Origin: DATAES01 sp963802415
GTDB taxonomy: Bacteria; Actinomycetota; Acidimicrobiia; Acidimicrobiales; JACDCH01
Assembly: GCA_963802415.1 (NCBI GenBank)
Contig: CAWDIH010000003.1
Span: forward strand, 1-64,000
Direction of reading: 5' to 3'
Length of the DNA: 64,000 bases
This document shows positions 1 through 10,574 of this stretch, piece after piece. Below the pieces are notes generated by a model. The model saw only the letters and a program-made list of their open reading frames with translations. It did no database searches and had not been told where the DNA came from. Within the stretch, counting starts at the first letter, position 1. Each line of letters begins with the position of its first letter. A program made the translations under genes and the position numbers.

Positions 1-26
1 CAACTCAGCACACGGAAGCACCACAC

Positions 27-1043
27 ATGTCGAAGACGACTCGCCGCCCGGTCACGATGAAGGATGTTGCCCTTCACGCGGGTGTCTCACGCACGGCAGT
101 CTCTCTTGTGTTGAATGGCAGGCACTCCGTTGCACTGGCTGATGAGACGCGGGCCCGTGTTCTGGCCGCCGCGGCCGAGCTCGGCTACCGTCCGAATGCC
201 GGCGCCCGCGCTCTGGCGAATCAGCGGAGCGACTGGTATGGACTCGTCACCGAGATCGTGACGGCACCGTTCGCGGTCGACATCATCAAAGGGGCGCAGG
301 ACCGGGCCCTCGTCGATCAGAAGCACTTGCTGATCGCGTCGACCGAGTCGGACCCGGCCGCCGAAACCGCAGCCATCGAGCGCCTGCTCGAGCAGCGGGT
401 CGAGGGTCTCCTTTACGCGGCGACGTGGCACCGCGCTGTCACGATTCCCGAGATCGCGCGTGAGGTCCCGACTGTGCTCGTCAACTGCTTCGATCGCGAG
501 GGCCGCTTTCCGGCGGTTGTCCCCGACGAGCGGGCCGGCGGACGCCGTGCGACCGAGCGCCTCCTCGCGGCGGGACACCGTCGCATCGGCTTCATCAACC
601 TCGACCCCGACATGCCGGCTTCCGTCGGTCGACGCATCGGTTTCCACGAGACGCTGCTCGAGGCGGGAATCGCAGCCGACGAGAATCTCGAGATCTACGG
701 ACATGCAACCGCCGACGGCGGCTACACCGCGGCATCCGCTCTCCTCGATCTCCCGGACCCGCCCACCGCCATCTTCTGCGCCAACGACCGCATGGCGATG
801 GGCGCGTACGACGCGATCAAAGAGCGCGGACTGCGCATCCCCAACGACATCGCCGTCATCGGCTTCGACAATCAGGAGCTCATCGCGGCCTACCTGAGAC
901 CCGGACTGACGACGGTCGCGTTGCCCTTCGACACGATGGGCGCCAAAGGCGTGGAACTCCTCGCCGACATCATCGCGGGTCAGCCGACCGCCACGGAAAC
1001 CGTGACGGTCGACTGCCCGCTCCTCGAACGCGCGTCGGTCTGA
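27..1043 (+). CDS. LacI-family transcriptional regulator
   Basis: An intact 338-residue LacI/GalR repressor. The N-terminal helix-turn-helix and hinge lie at about residues 11-65 (KDVALHAGVSRTAVSLVLN, then a GYRPNAGARALA hinge). The periplasmic-binding-protein-like sensor domain fills the rest and ends with the family signature IPNDIAVIGFDN. It lies 64 bp upstream of a transporter and GH32 operon on the same strand, so by inference it controls that operon in response to a fructan-type sugar. No clear palindromic operator is visible in the 64 bp gap, and the region upstream is cut off by the window edge. It is one of the few genes in this block without a frameshift. The effector is unknown. 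Confidence 0.9.
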   Translation: MSKTTRRPVTMKDVALHAGVSRTAVSLVLNGRHSVALADETRARVLAAAAELGYRPNAGARALANQRSDWYGLVTEIVTAPFAVDIIKGAQDRALVDQKHLLIASTESDPAAETAAIERLLEQRVEGLLYAATWHRAVTIPEIAREVPTVLVNCFDREGRFPAVVPDERAGGRRATERLLAAGHRRIGFINLDPDMPASVGRRIGFHETLLEAGIAADENLEIYGHATADGGYTAASALLDLPDPPTAIFCANDRMAMGAYDAIKERGLRIPNDIAVIGFDNQELIAAYLRPGLTTVALPFDTMGAKGVELLADIIAGQPTATETVTVDCPLLERASV

Positions 1044-1107
1044 CTGGAAATCCCGTCCGACGCGCAGCCCCTTCGCCTTCAACGAAGAAGAAAGGAAGAC
1101 ACCCATC

Positions 1108-2763
1108 ATGACAGTTCACAGGAAAGCGGTGCTCATCGCCGCCGCTCTGGCGACGTCCGCGGCGCTCGCGCTGACGGGCTGCAGCGCCGGCGGAGGCGAC
1201 TCCGCCGACTCGCCGGACGGCACCCAGCTGCTGACCATTCCCCGCGAGGACATGGGCACGTTCGCCCGCAACTTCAACCCGTTCTCGAACCCCGAATTCC
1301 CGATGACCCAGCAGGCCATCTACGAGTCGATGCTGATCTACAACCCGGCGACGGCTCCACGACCCCGTGGCTGGCGACCGAGTGGAAGGTGGCCGCCGAC
1401 GGCACGGGCATCACCTTCACCCTGCGCGACGGCGTGAAGTGGTCGGACGGCCAGCCGTTCGTCGCCGAGGACGTCGTGCTCACCTTCGAGCTGCAGCAGG
1501 AGATCCGCGGCGGCTTCGACTACCTCGAGACCGTCACCGCGGTCGACCCGCACACGGTCAGTTCGACTTCAACGAGCCCTTCTCGCCCGCCCTGCTCGAC
1601 ATCGGGCAGCAGATCATCGCACCGGCCCACATCTGGTCCGAGGTCGACGACCCGGCGAAGGTCGCCAACGAGAAGCCGGTCGGCACCGGGCCCTACACCG
1701 AGGTGACGAACTTCCAGGCCCAGTCGTTCGACCTGGGGAAGAACCCCAACTACTGGCAGCCGGAGAAGCAGAAGATCGCCGGCATCCGGATGCTCGCCTT
1801 CGCCGGCAACGACGGCGCCAACCTCGCCGCCGCCAACGGCGACGTGGACTGGGCGCCGCAGTTCATCCCGAACATCGAGAAGACCTTCGTCGCGAAGGAC
1901 CCCGACAACCGCCACTACTGGTTCCCGCCCACCGGGTCGATGATCAACTGGCAGCTCAACACCACCAAGGCGCCGTTCGACGACGTGGATGTCCGCAAGG
2001 CGCTGAGCATGGCCGTCGACCGCGAGCAGGTCACCAAGATCGGCATGAGGGCTACACCAATCCCGCCGACTGCACCGGGCTGTCCGGCACCTACGACACC
2101 TGGCGCGACGACGCGGTCGAGGAGACGTGCACCTGGACCGAGCGTGACGTGGAGGGAGCGAACGAGCTGCTGGACAACGCGGGCTCACCCTGGGCGCGAC
2201 GGCAAGCGCGTCCTCCCCGACGGCACGCCGTTCGCCTTCGACTTCTCGGTCGGCTCGACTTCGTCTGACTGGCTGTCGGTGGGCAACGTCATCGCGCAGA
2301 ACCTGGCCGAGGTCGGCGTGACGGTCACCGTCGCCGCGGGACTGGGCCGCCGTGGTTGCCGGCTACGAGAACGGCACTTCGACTCCGGCATCGTCTGGAG
2401 CGCCAACGCCCCCACCCCGTACAAGTACTTCGCGGCTCGATGGGCACCGACACCGTCAAGCCGGTCGGCAGCAGACGTTCGACAACTACCACCGCTTCGG
2501 CAGCCCGGAGGCCGACGCACTGCTGGCACAGTTCGCCGCGGCGGCCGACGAGGCCGAGCAGCAGGACATCGCCAACAAGCTGCAGGAGCACTACGACGAC
2601 GACGCCCCGCTGGTGCCGCTGTTCTCCGGCCCCGAATGGGGCGCCGACCAACGACCGCTTCACCGGCTGGCCCACCGAGGACAACCCGTACGCGACGCTC
2701 TCGACCCGCTCGCCGACGACGGTGCTCGTGCTGACCACCCTCGAGCCAGTCACCGCCGACTGC
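1108..2763 (+). CDS. ABC transporter substrate-binding lipoprotein, SBP_bac_5 (DppA/OppA) type
   Basis: Extracellular solute-binding protein of a peptide/oligosaccharide ABC importer. The start has a good ribosome site (AAAGGAAG) and encodes a lipoprotein signal peptide with lipobox ALALTGC, so it should be anchored to the outer membrane face. Typical family segments can be followed across frames: FTLRDGVKWSDGQPFVAEDV, then GTGPY and VRKALSMAVDREQV. At least seven frameshifts (near 1355, 1560, 2050, 2190, 2345, 2440-2470, 2650) break it. All segments are present in order, so the shifts look like sequence errors. The exact stop is uncertain (around 2760). It is first in a run of five transporter genes followed by GH32, which suggests an oligosaccharide ligand, although peptides cannot be excluded. 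Confidence 0.8.
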
Positions 2764-2825
2764 GAAACGGGTCGTCCTGCTGCGTCGCCGACGCGGCGCA
2801 GCAGGACGAACCTAGGAGGGACACC

Positions 2826-3791
2826 GTGGCCTTCATCCTGCGCCGCCTCGGGTTCTACCTGATCGCCTTCTGGGCCTCCATCACCCTGAATTTCCTGCTC
2901 CCGCGCTTCATGCCCGGGGACCCGGTCTCCCGCATGTTCGCCCGCTCCAGGGACAGATGCAGCCCGACCAGATCGAGGCCCTCAAAGCGCATTCGGGCTC
3001 AGCGACGCCCCGCTCTGGGAGCAATACCTGCGGTACCTCGGACAACTCTTCACCGGCAAATGGGCGTCTCCATCTCCGGTTCCCCACCCCGGTCACCGAG
3101 GTCATCGGCAGTCAGATCGGCTGGACCCTCCTGCTGGGCCCGTCGCTGGTGATCGCCGTCGTCGTCGGCAACGTGCTCGGCATCCTCGCCGCCTGGCGGC
3201 GCGGCGGCGTGATCGACTCCGTCGTCCCGCCGGTGCTGATCTTCATCGGCTCGTTCCCGTACTTCTGGCTCGCGATGGGGCGCTGTACCTGTTCGGCGTG
3301 ATGCTCGGCTGGTTCCCGCTGCGCCACGCCTTCGGGGTCGGATGACGCCCGAGTTCTCCCTGGCCTTCATCGCCGACGTCGCCGACCACCTGGTGCTGCC
3401 GGCCACCTCGATCGTGCTGGTCTCGATCGGCGGCTGGATGCTGGGCATGCGCAACACCATGATCGCCACCAACGCCGAGGACTACATCACCATGGCCGAG
3501 GCCAAGGGCCTGCGTCCGAGCCGGATCATGCCGCTACGCGGCCCGCAACGCCATGCTCCCGTCAGTCACCGCTTCGGCATGGGACTCGGCTTCATCGTGG
3601 GCGGCGCGCTGCTCACCGAGGTGGTCTTCGCCTACCCGGGCGTCGGCTACCAGCTGCTCAACGCCGTGCAGGGCCTCGACTACCCGCTCATGCAGGGGCT
3701 CTTCCTGACCATCACCACCGCCGTGCTGCTGGCCAACTTCCTCGTGGACATCCTCTACGTCCGCCTCGACCCGCGCGTGCGCGTGAGCTGA
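2826..3791 (+). CDS. ABC transporter permease, DppB type
   Basis: First membrane subunit of the Dpp/Opp-type importer. It starts at GTG 2826 behind a strong ribosome site (CTAGGAGGGACACC). The N-terminus, VAFILRRLGFYLIAFW, is the usual first transmembrane helix of DppB, followed by LPRFMPGDP, also typical. The permease domain keeps the cytoplasmic coupling motif region (ITMAEAKGLRPSRIM) and the conserved end GLFLTITTAVLLANFLVDILY. About 320 residues, normal for the family. Frameshifts near 2950, 2990, 3060, 3275 and 3345-3550 interrupt it. It pairs with the downstream DppC-type permease. Confidence 0.85.
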
Positions 3792-3803
3792 ACGGAGCGC
3801 GTG

Positions 3804-4756
3804 ATGCCACTCGCACAGAATCCCCAGGCGATGGCCGAGCTCGATCTCGGCACGGGGCCCGGGCCCGACGGCCAACTCCAGGCCGCACCGCCCCCGCCCC
3901 GTAAGCCGGCGGCGGCGGCTCCTCGGCGCCTGGTCAGCAACCGCAAGGCGGTCGCAGGCATCGTGATCCTCGTCGTCTTCCTGCTGTGCGCTCCTCGCGC
4001 CCGTCATCTTCCCCGGCGACCCCCCCTCATCACCGGCATGGCCTCCCAGCCGCCCTCGCCCGAGCACTGGCTCGGCACCACGGCCAAGGGACAGGACGTG
4101 CTGGCCCTCACCATCTGGGGCTCCCGCTCCTCGCTGTTCGTCGGCTTCACCGTCGGCATCCTGGCCACTGCTCGTCGGCATCCTGGTCGGCCTCGCCTCC
4201 GCCTATTTCGGACGTTGGTCGACAACGTCCTGTCGCTCGTCACCAACGTCTTCCTGCTGCTCCCCGGCCTGCCGCTGCTGGTGATCCTGGCCGCGTTCCT
4301 GCCGCAGGGGCTCGGCACCGTGATCCTGGTGCTCGTGATCACCGGCTGGGCCGGCTCCGCCCGCGTCCTGCGCTCCCAGGCGCTGTCGATCCGCTCCAAG
4401 GACTTCGTCGCCGCCTCCCTGGTCACCGGCGAAGCGGCCTCCGGATCATGTTCCGCGAGATGCTGCCGAACATGGCCTCGATCGTGATGGGCACGTTCCT
4501 GGCCTGCGTCATCTGCGGCATCGGCGCGCAGGCGGGCCTGGAGTTCCTGGGCCTCGGCGACATCAGCACCGTCTCCTGGGGAACAACCTCTACTGGGCCG
4601 GCAACGAGGCGCCCTGCTGACCGGCAACTGGTGGGTGTTCGTCCCTCCGGCGTCTGCATCGCGCTGGTCGCCTTCGCGCTCGCCCTGGTCAACTACGCCG
4701 TCGACGAGATCACCAACCCGCGCGCGCCGGCCGCGCCGCCGCACCACCCCCGATGA
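3804..4756 (+). CDS. ABC transporter permease, DppC type
   Basis: Second membrane subunit of the importer, starting 12 bp after the DppB-type gene. It has a long proline- and alanine-rich N-terminal tail before the first transmembrane helix (GIVILVVFLL), then the DppC hallmark HWLGTTAKGQDVLA. The permease core shows SARVLRSQALSIRSKDFVAA, the ATPase-coupling loop. The C-terminal segment LEFLGLGDISTVSWG is also characteristic of this subunit. Frameshifts occur near 3990, 4165, 4215, 4435 and 4580. The stop at 4754-4756 is taken from the frame that continues the last transmembrane helix. Confidence 0.85.
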
Positions 4757-4827
4757 GCCCACGCGGGTTGCGGCCTCCGCGAAGACCAGCTCGCGCAGGC
4801 CGCAGTCTCACAGAAGGAGCAGACCCG

Positions 4828-5743
4828 ATGAGCACCCCCTTGCTCGAGGTCGACGACCTCAGCGTCGAGTACGTCACCGACACCCGCACCGTCCGCGCCG
4901 TCGACCGCGTCACCTTCTCGATCGCCGACGCGAGGTATTCGGCCTGGCCGGCGAGTCCGGCTGCGGCAAGTCGACCATCGCCAACGCGATCATGCGGCTG
5001 CTGAGAGACCCCGCCGTGATCGCCGGAGGAACCATCCGGTTCGGCGGCACGGACGTGCTGGCCATGAGCGCCGAGCGAACTGCGCGACTTCCGCTGGCAC
5101 CAGGTGGCCATGGTCTTCCAGTCGGCGATGAACTCGCTGAACCCGGTGATGACGATCGGCGACCAGATCGTCGACATCTTCACCACCCACGAGGGCGTGT
5201 CGAAGAAGACGCGATGGCGCGGGCGGGTGAACTGCTCGAGCTGGTGGGCATCCCGCCGGACCGGCTGCGGTCCTACCCGCACCAGCTCTCCGGCGGGATG
5301 CGGCAGCGCGTCGTGATCGCGATGGCGGTGGCGCTGCGGCCGCCGCTGCTGATCCTGGACGAGCCCACCACCGCGCTGGACGTGGTGGTGCAGCAGGAGA
5401 TCATGGCGCAGATCAAGGATCTGCAGCGGGAGCTCGGCTTCTCGATCCTGTTCATCACGCACGACATGTCGCTCATGGTCGAGCTCTCCGACCGGATGGC
5501 GGTGATGTACGCCGGCCGGATCGTCGAGACCGCGCCGGCGAAGGACATCTTCGCCGCTCCGCTGCACCCCTACACCCGGGCGCTGATGAGCGCGTTCCCG
5601 CCGATGGCGGGTCCGCGCACGCGTCTTCGGGGCCTCGGTGAGGGCGTGAGGTTCCGCGACATCCCCGACCTGGAAGCGGTACACCCACCCACTGGGTGGC
5701 GCCGAGCACTGACGACAACCTGATCACGGAGGCCATCGCATGA
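4828..5743 (+). CDS. ABC transporter ATP-binding protein, DppD type
   Basis: Nucleotide-binding subunit of the oligopeptide-type importer, acting on the cytoplasmic face. Walker A (GESGCGKST), Q-loop (MVFQSAMNSLNP), signature (QLSGGMRQR), Walker B (LLILDEPT) and H-loop (ITHD) are all visible. The C-terminal oligopeptide/dipeptide extension begins at PLHPYTRALM. Frameshifts fall near 4930, 5080, 5205 and 5685. In the corrected frame the protein ends HWVAPSTDDNLITEAIA, with its TGA overlapping the ATG of the next gene (ATGA at 5740-5743), which implies translational coupling. The ribosome site is AGAAGGAGC. Confidence 0.87.
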
Positions 5744-6769
5744 CCGACCACGACACCCCGGTGCTCTCGACGCGGGGCCTGCAGAAGACCTTCACGATCG
5801 GCGGATCGTTCTCCCGCAAGCAGGTCCGCGCCCTCCGCGGCGTCGACCTCGACATCGGCCACGGCGAGATCGTGGCGCTGGTGGGCGAGTCCGGTTCCGG
5901 CAAGTCCACCCTCGCCCGCTGTATCGCCCGGCTCGAGCAGCCCTCCGCAGGCACCTTCCTGTTCGAGGGCGACGACATCATCGCGGCCTCGAAGCGGCGC
6001 GCGACGCGCAAGTACCGCTCGGCGGTGCAGATGGTCTTCCAGGACCCCTTCGGCTCGCTGAACCCGGTCCACCGGATCGGGCATTTCCTCGAGCGCCCGC
6101 TGCGGATCCACGGCGCCGCCTCGGGCCGCGCCGCGCTCGAGCAGGCCAAGCGTCGGCTGATGACCAACGTCGGGCTGCCCGACGAGATGCTGGACCGCTA
6201 CCCGCACGAGCTCTCCGGCGGCCAGCGGCAGCGCGTCGCCATCGCCCGCGCCCTGGCGGTGAACCGCGAGTCATCCTGGCCGACGAGCCGACGTCGATGC
6301 TGGACGTCTCGGTGCGGATCGGGGTGCTCAACCTGATGCGCAACCTGTGCGACGAGCAGGGCATCTCGATGCTGTACATCACCCACGACCTGGCGTCGGC
6401 CCGCTACCTGGCCGACCGCACGTCGTGATGTTCGCCGGCGAGATCGTCGAGGGCGGCGAGCGATGGACCTGCTCGCCAGCCCGCGCACCCCTACACCCGA
6501 CTGCTCATCTCGGCGGTGCCGGACCCGAAGCGCACGGCTCCCTTCGATCCGGTCGAGCGCGCGCAGCTGCGTCGCGAGGTCCTGCAGCCGACGAAGTGCC
6601 CGTGGTCCGGGAAGGCAGCCGAGCCTGCTCGGCCGAGAAGCCGGTGTTCCACCGGCTGAGCGAGAAGCCGGGCACTGGGTGCGCTGCGGTCTGTACGCAC
6701 CGCCGGCGGACGCGCCCGGGAACCGCACTGGAACCGGCCGCAGACGACCAGGAGAACGACGCCGCATGA
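5740..6769 (+). CDS. ABC transporter ATP-binding protein, DppF type
   Basis: Second ATPase of the importer. Walker A (GESGSGKST), Q-loop (MVFQDPFGSLNPVH), signature (ELSGGQRQR), Walker B and D-loop (ILADEPTSMLDVS across a frameshift near 6275) and H-loop (YITHDL) are seen. The oligopeptide-transporter C-terminal region follows (SPAHPYTRLLI, then a CxxC-like HWVRCGLY segment). Further shifts fall near 6420, 6465, 6610 and 6670. The stop overlaps the start of the GH32 gene (ATGA at 6766-6769), so importer and hydrolase are very likely one operon. Confidence 0.87.
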
Positions 6770-8238
6770 CTGCCCAATCCTCCGCTCGCCCCGACATCGC
6801 AGCGCCTGATCTCGCGGCCCGAGCGCACTCGACCCGCACCGCCCGGCTTCCATTTCGTCGCACCGGCCGGCTGGCTGAACGATCCGAACGGCGTCAGCCA
6901 GTGGGACGGCTGGTACCACCTCTTCTACCAGTACAACCCGACGCCGCCGTCCACGACCGGATCCACTGGGGCCACGCGACCAGCACCGACCTGGTGCACT
7001 GGGAGGACCAGCCGATCGCGCTGGAGCCCGGCGACGGGCCCGACGTCGACGGCTGCTGGTCCGGCGTGCTGGTCGACGACGGCGGCACGCCCACCCTGGT
7101 GTACTCGGGCCGGCACGACGGCACGAACTGCCCTGCGTCGCCACAGGCTCCGCGGACCTGCTCGAGTGGACGAAGGATGCCGCCAACCCCGTCATCGCCG
7201 CCCCGCCGGGCGACCTCGACATCGTCGCCTTCCGCGACCACTGCGTGTGGCGGGAAGGGCGCGGACGGAGCGGGCGCTGGCGGCAGATCGTGGGCTCCGG
7301 CATCCGCGGAGGCGGCGGGACCGCGTTCCTCTACGAGTCCGCCGACCTGCGCTCCTGGGAGTACGTCGGGCCGCTGCTCATCGGCGACGCGAACGCTCAC
7401 CGCGCACAGCTCCGGACTGGACCGGGACGATGTGGGAATGCGTCGACCTGTTCCGCGTCGAATCCGAGAAAGACGCGACGGACGTCCTGGTCTTCTCCGC
7501 ATGGGACGACGGCGTGACCCACCACCCGCTCTACTGGACCGGCGGCTACCGCGGGACCGCTTCGAACCACGGGCGCTGCACCGCCTCGACCTCGGAGGCC
7601 GCTTCTTCTACGCGCCGCAGTCGATCCGGGACGAGGCCGGCCGGCGCCTCATGTTCGGCTGGATGCAGGAGGGACGGACGGATGCCGCGGCGGTCGCCGC
7701 CGGCTGGTCCGGGGTGATGTCGCTGCCGCGCGTGGTCTCCGCGGGCGCGGACGGATCGCTGCACCAGGCCCCGGCGCCCGAGGTGGACGCCCTGCGCACC
7801 GAGCTCCTCTTCGACGGTGACGCGGCTGACGTGAGCGCGGCGCGCTCGACGGCGATCAGCTCGATCTCGAACTCGAGGCGAGGCTCGCTCCGGGCGGCTC
7901 AGTAGAACTGACCGTCCGCGCCACACCGGACGGTCAGGAGCGGACCGTCTACCGACTGCGCCGGGTCGGCGACGAGGCCGAGCTTTCGCTCGACCGGACG
8001 CCGATCCAGCCTCGATGAAAGCACCGACGCCGAGCCGCTCTCGGGCCGTGTGCCGCTCGACAGCGACACCGTGCGGCTGCGCGTTCTCGTAGATCACTCC
8101 GCGCTGGAAGCCTTCGCGAACGGCGTTCCGCTGGCCGCCCGCGTCTACCCGACGCGAGAAGACGCGAGGCACATCGCGGTCACGCTCGACGGCGCCGGAG
8201 GTTCGCTGCGCGTCTGGCGAGTCGCTTCCGTCCGCTGA
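6766..8238 (+). CDS. Glycoside hydrolase family 32 (beta-fructofuranosidase/levanase type)
   Basis: Predicted retaining beta-fructosidase releasing fructose from sucrose or fructo-oligosaccharides. The five-bladed propeller carries the nucleophile motif GWLNDPNG, an FRDHCVW segment in the place of the usual RDP motif (the stabiliser Asp is kept, the Pro is not), and the acid/base motif WECVDLF. The C-terminal beta-sandwich follows from about residue 340 and ends with DHSALEAFANG, typical of the family. About 490 residues. Frameshifts near 6850, 7130, 7270, 7405, 7565, 7840 and 8000 break it. No signal peptide is seen, so it probably acts on imported sugar in the cytoplasm. It is the only enzyme of the operon and gives the best clue to the transporter's substrate. 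Confidence 0.88.
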
Positions 8239-8380
8239 CGTCTCAGCCCGACCCATCGGCAGCTATGCCGCCCTACCGAATCCACCGTGAAAGGACGCAG
8301 GCGGATCAGACCCGGCTACCATTTCAGCGTTCCCGACAACTGGAAGACCCCCTCACCAGAAGGCGGTCACTACATACCGT

Positions 8381-8679
8381 CTAGGGCTGTGTCGAGTCGT
8401 CGATCGGTTGGGTGAGGAGGCTGTCCAAGAATCGACGCATCAGCGCAGTCTGACCGACCTGGCCGACACCATAGCGGTGCTGCAGCTGTAGGCCGTCCGA
8501 GAGGGCGGCGTACAGCTGGGCTTCTTCGCCAGGGACACTCCGCCCACGAGGTCCCCATCCGCCTGGGCCTCCTCGAAGGCTCTCTGAACCGCACTCAGGA
8601 TGAGTTCGTACCGATAGCGGAGGTAGGCGTGCGCGGGATGATCTTTCACTGTCGCCTCGGCGGCCAGGATCGAAACAAG
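8381..8679 (-). pseudogene. C-terminal remnant of a TetR-family regulator
   Basis: On the minus strand a fragment of about 95 residues reads as the ligand-binding C-terminus of a TetR-type repressor (AYLRYRYELILSAVQRAFEEA, then LYAALSDGLQLQHRYG and ALMRRFLDSLL). It is interrupted by one frameshift near 8535. No helix-turn-helix is present: an in-frame stop lies at 8680-8682 and the next gene on the opposite strand begins at 8707. The missing N-terminus suggests a deletion or rearrangement scar at about 8.69 kb. The 140 bp between the GH32 stop and this remnant holds nothing recognisable. Confidence 0.5.
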
Positions 8680-8706
8680 TCAATCACTACGCCAGAGGTA
8701 AACGAG

Positions 8707-10524
8707 ATGCGAGAACCACAGCAGGACGCGGCATCAGCACGCCATGCGGACCCGGACTTCGGACCGAACGTGAAGATCTTCGCGCCGGACACCCCGGTCG
8801 ACGAGATCAATGCCTACCTGCTGAGCATCTCGGATGAGAGCGAGTTCGGTGACGGCCGGCACGCGGTGTTCTTCAGACCCGGCACCTACGGCGATGCATC
8901 CGGCCAGGACGATCCCTTCGCGTGCTGAGGGGATCGTCAACGCCACCGTCGGGTACTACACGGCGATCGCCGGCCTCGGCCAGTCACCCGACGACGTCCT
9001 GATCAACGGGGCGCTGCACGTAGACCCCGGCGACACGCTCACCAACTTCTTCCGATCACTGAGCAACATCGCGATCAATCCCATCCAGCGTCCGGTCGGG
9101 GCGGACGCGGCAAGCGAGTCACCGCACGGTGTCGCGGACCCTCACACGATGACCTGGGCGGTCTCGCAGGCCACGCCGCTCCGACGTGTGCACATCATGG
9201 GAAGCCTCGATCTCACCGGGAAGGTCCCCAGCAACGCCTTCGGATCGACGCTGATCAACAGTCGGATCGACGGCGCCGTGATCAGCGGAGACGCAACGGT
9301 CGGTCCCGCTCAAGCGCAGTGGTACACGCGTGACAGTCGGATCGGCGCGTGGGACGGCGTCGGTGTGAACACCGTCTTCTCCGGCGTGGAAGGAGCACCA
9401 CCGTCCGACTTCGTCGGCAACGGCACGACAAGCCTCGCCCACACCCCCACATCGCGCGAAGCGCCGTTCCTGATGATCGACGATGACGACGCGTACAAAG
9501 TGTTCGTGCCGCACGTGAAGCACATGTCGTCCGGCACGCACTGGACAACCGGGCCGAAGGACGGAACCGCCGCTGCCGCTCGACGCCTTCTTCATCGCAA
9601 ACCCCGGGCACACCGCCGCCGACATCAACATGGCGCTCGGGGCGGGAAAGAATCTGATCCTCACGCCGGGCATCTATGCCCTCGAGGCGCCGATCCTGGT
9701 CGATCGCGACGACACCGTCATCCTGGGATTGGGATTCGCGACCCTCGTACCCGCCCCGGGAATCAGCGCCCTCACCGTGGGAGACGTGAACGGGGTCATC
9801 ATCTCGGCGGTCACTGTCGACGCCGGCACCGACACCGACATCCTGATCCGCATCGGCGAAAGCGGGAAGACCACGCCTTCTCGAATTCGATGAACCCACC
9901 TCGCTCAGCGATGTCTTCGTCCGGGTCGGCGGCCGGACCAACGGACAGGTCCGCATCGCGCTGGAAATCAACAGCGACAACGTCATCCTCGACGACTGCT
10001 GGATCTGGCGCGCTGACCACGGCGCGGGAGCGGGGTGGACGAGCAACCTGGCCGACTACGGACTGGTGGTCAACGGCTGCAACGTCACCGCGACCGGACT
10101 CATGGTCGAGCATTTCCAGAAGAATCAGGTCGTCTGGAACGGCGAACTCGGCACCACCGTCTACTACCAGAGCGAGTTCCCGTATGACGTTCCCACCCAG
10201 GCGGACTGGATGGACGGCGAAAGCAACGGGCACGCCTCGTATGTGGTGGCCCCGGGAATAAGAAGTCACCAAGCGACGGGCCTGGCGATCTACGGCCTGT
10301 TCTTCGCCGGACTCTCCCAGCCCACACCCTCGCACATCCGAGTGTCCGCGGCGATCAAAGCGCCCGTCGCGGATCATGTGAGGTTCGCGGCGCTATCGTC
10401 GGCGATCATCGTCGCCGGCGCCATCGACCACGTGATCAACACGACTGGCCAGTCGGTCGACGCGACGTCACCAAACGAGCTGGTGCCGGGCATGACCGCG
10501 GTCACCCGACTGGCCTCCTGCTAG
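8707..10524 (+). CDS. Right-handed beta-helix protein (GH55/pectate-lyase-superfamily-like)
   Basis: About 600 residues when frames are joined (shifts near 8920, 9570, 9880). The N-terminal portion (FGPNVKIFAPDTPVDEINAY, then VFFRPGTYG) and the middle (LTPGIYALEAPILVDRDDTV, then VILGLGFATLVP) are typical of pectate-lyase-like parallel beta-helix proteins that actinobacterial annotations often call adenylyl cyclase or coagulation factor 5/8 protein. The latter names have no mechanistic support. Repeated short strands with Asn/Gly turns continue to the end. Homologues are usually secreted, yet no signal peptide is visible from the start at 8707, so the true N-terminus may have been lost at the same break that truncated the neighbouring TetR gene. 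The substrate is unknown; a polysaccharide is a reasonable guess. Confidence 0.6.
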
Positions 10525-10574
10525 CCCGGCTTCGCCCGGCCCAGTCCACATGCACGTCCCGTGTTCGCTCGCGA

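Noticed and set aside
10525..10560. GCCCGGCTTCGCCCGGC as a terminator after the beta-helix gene
   Set aside because: It is mainly a direct CCCGGC repeat; the self-complementary part is only four pairs.
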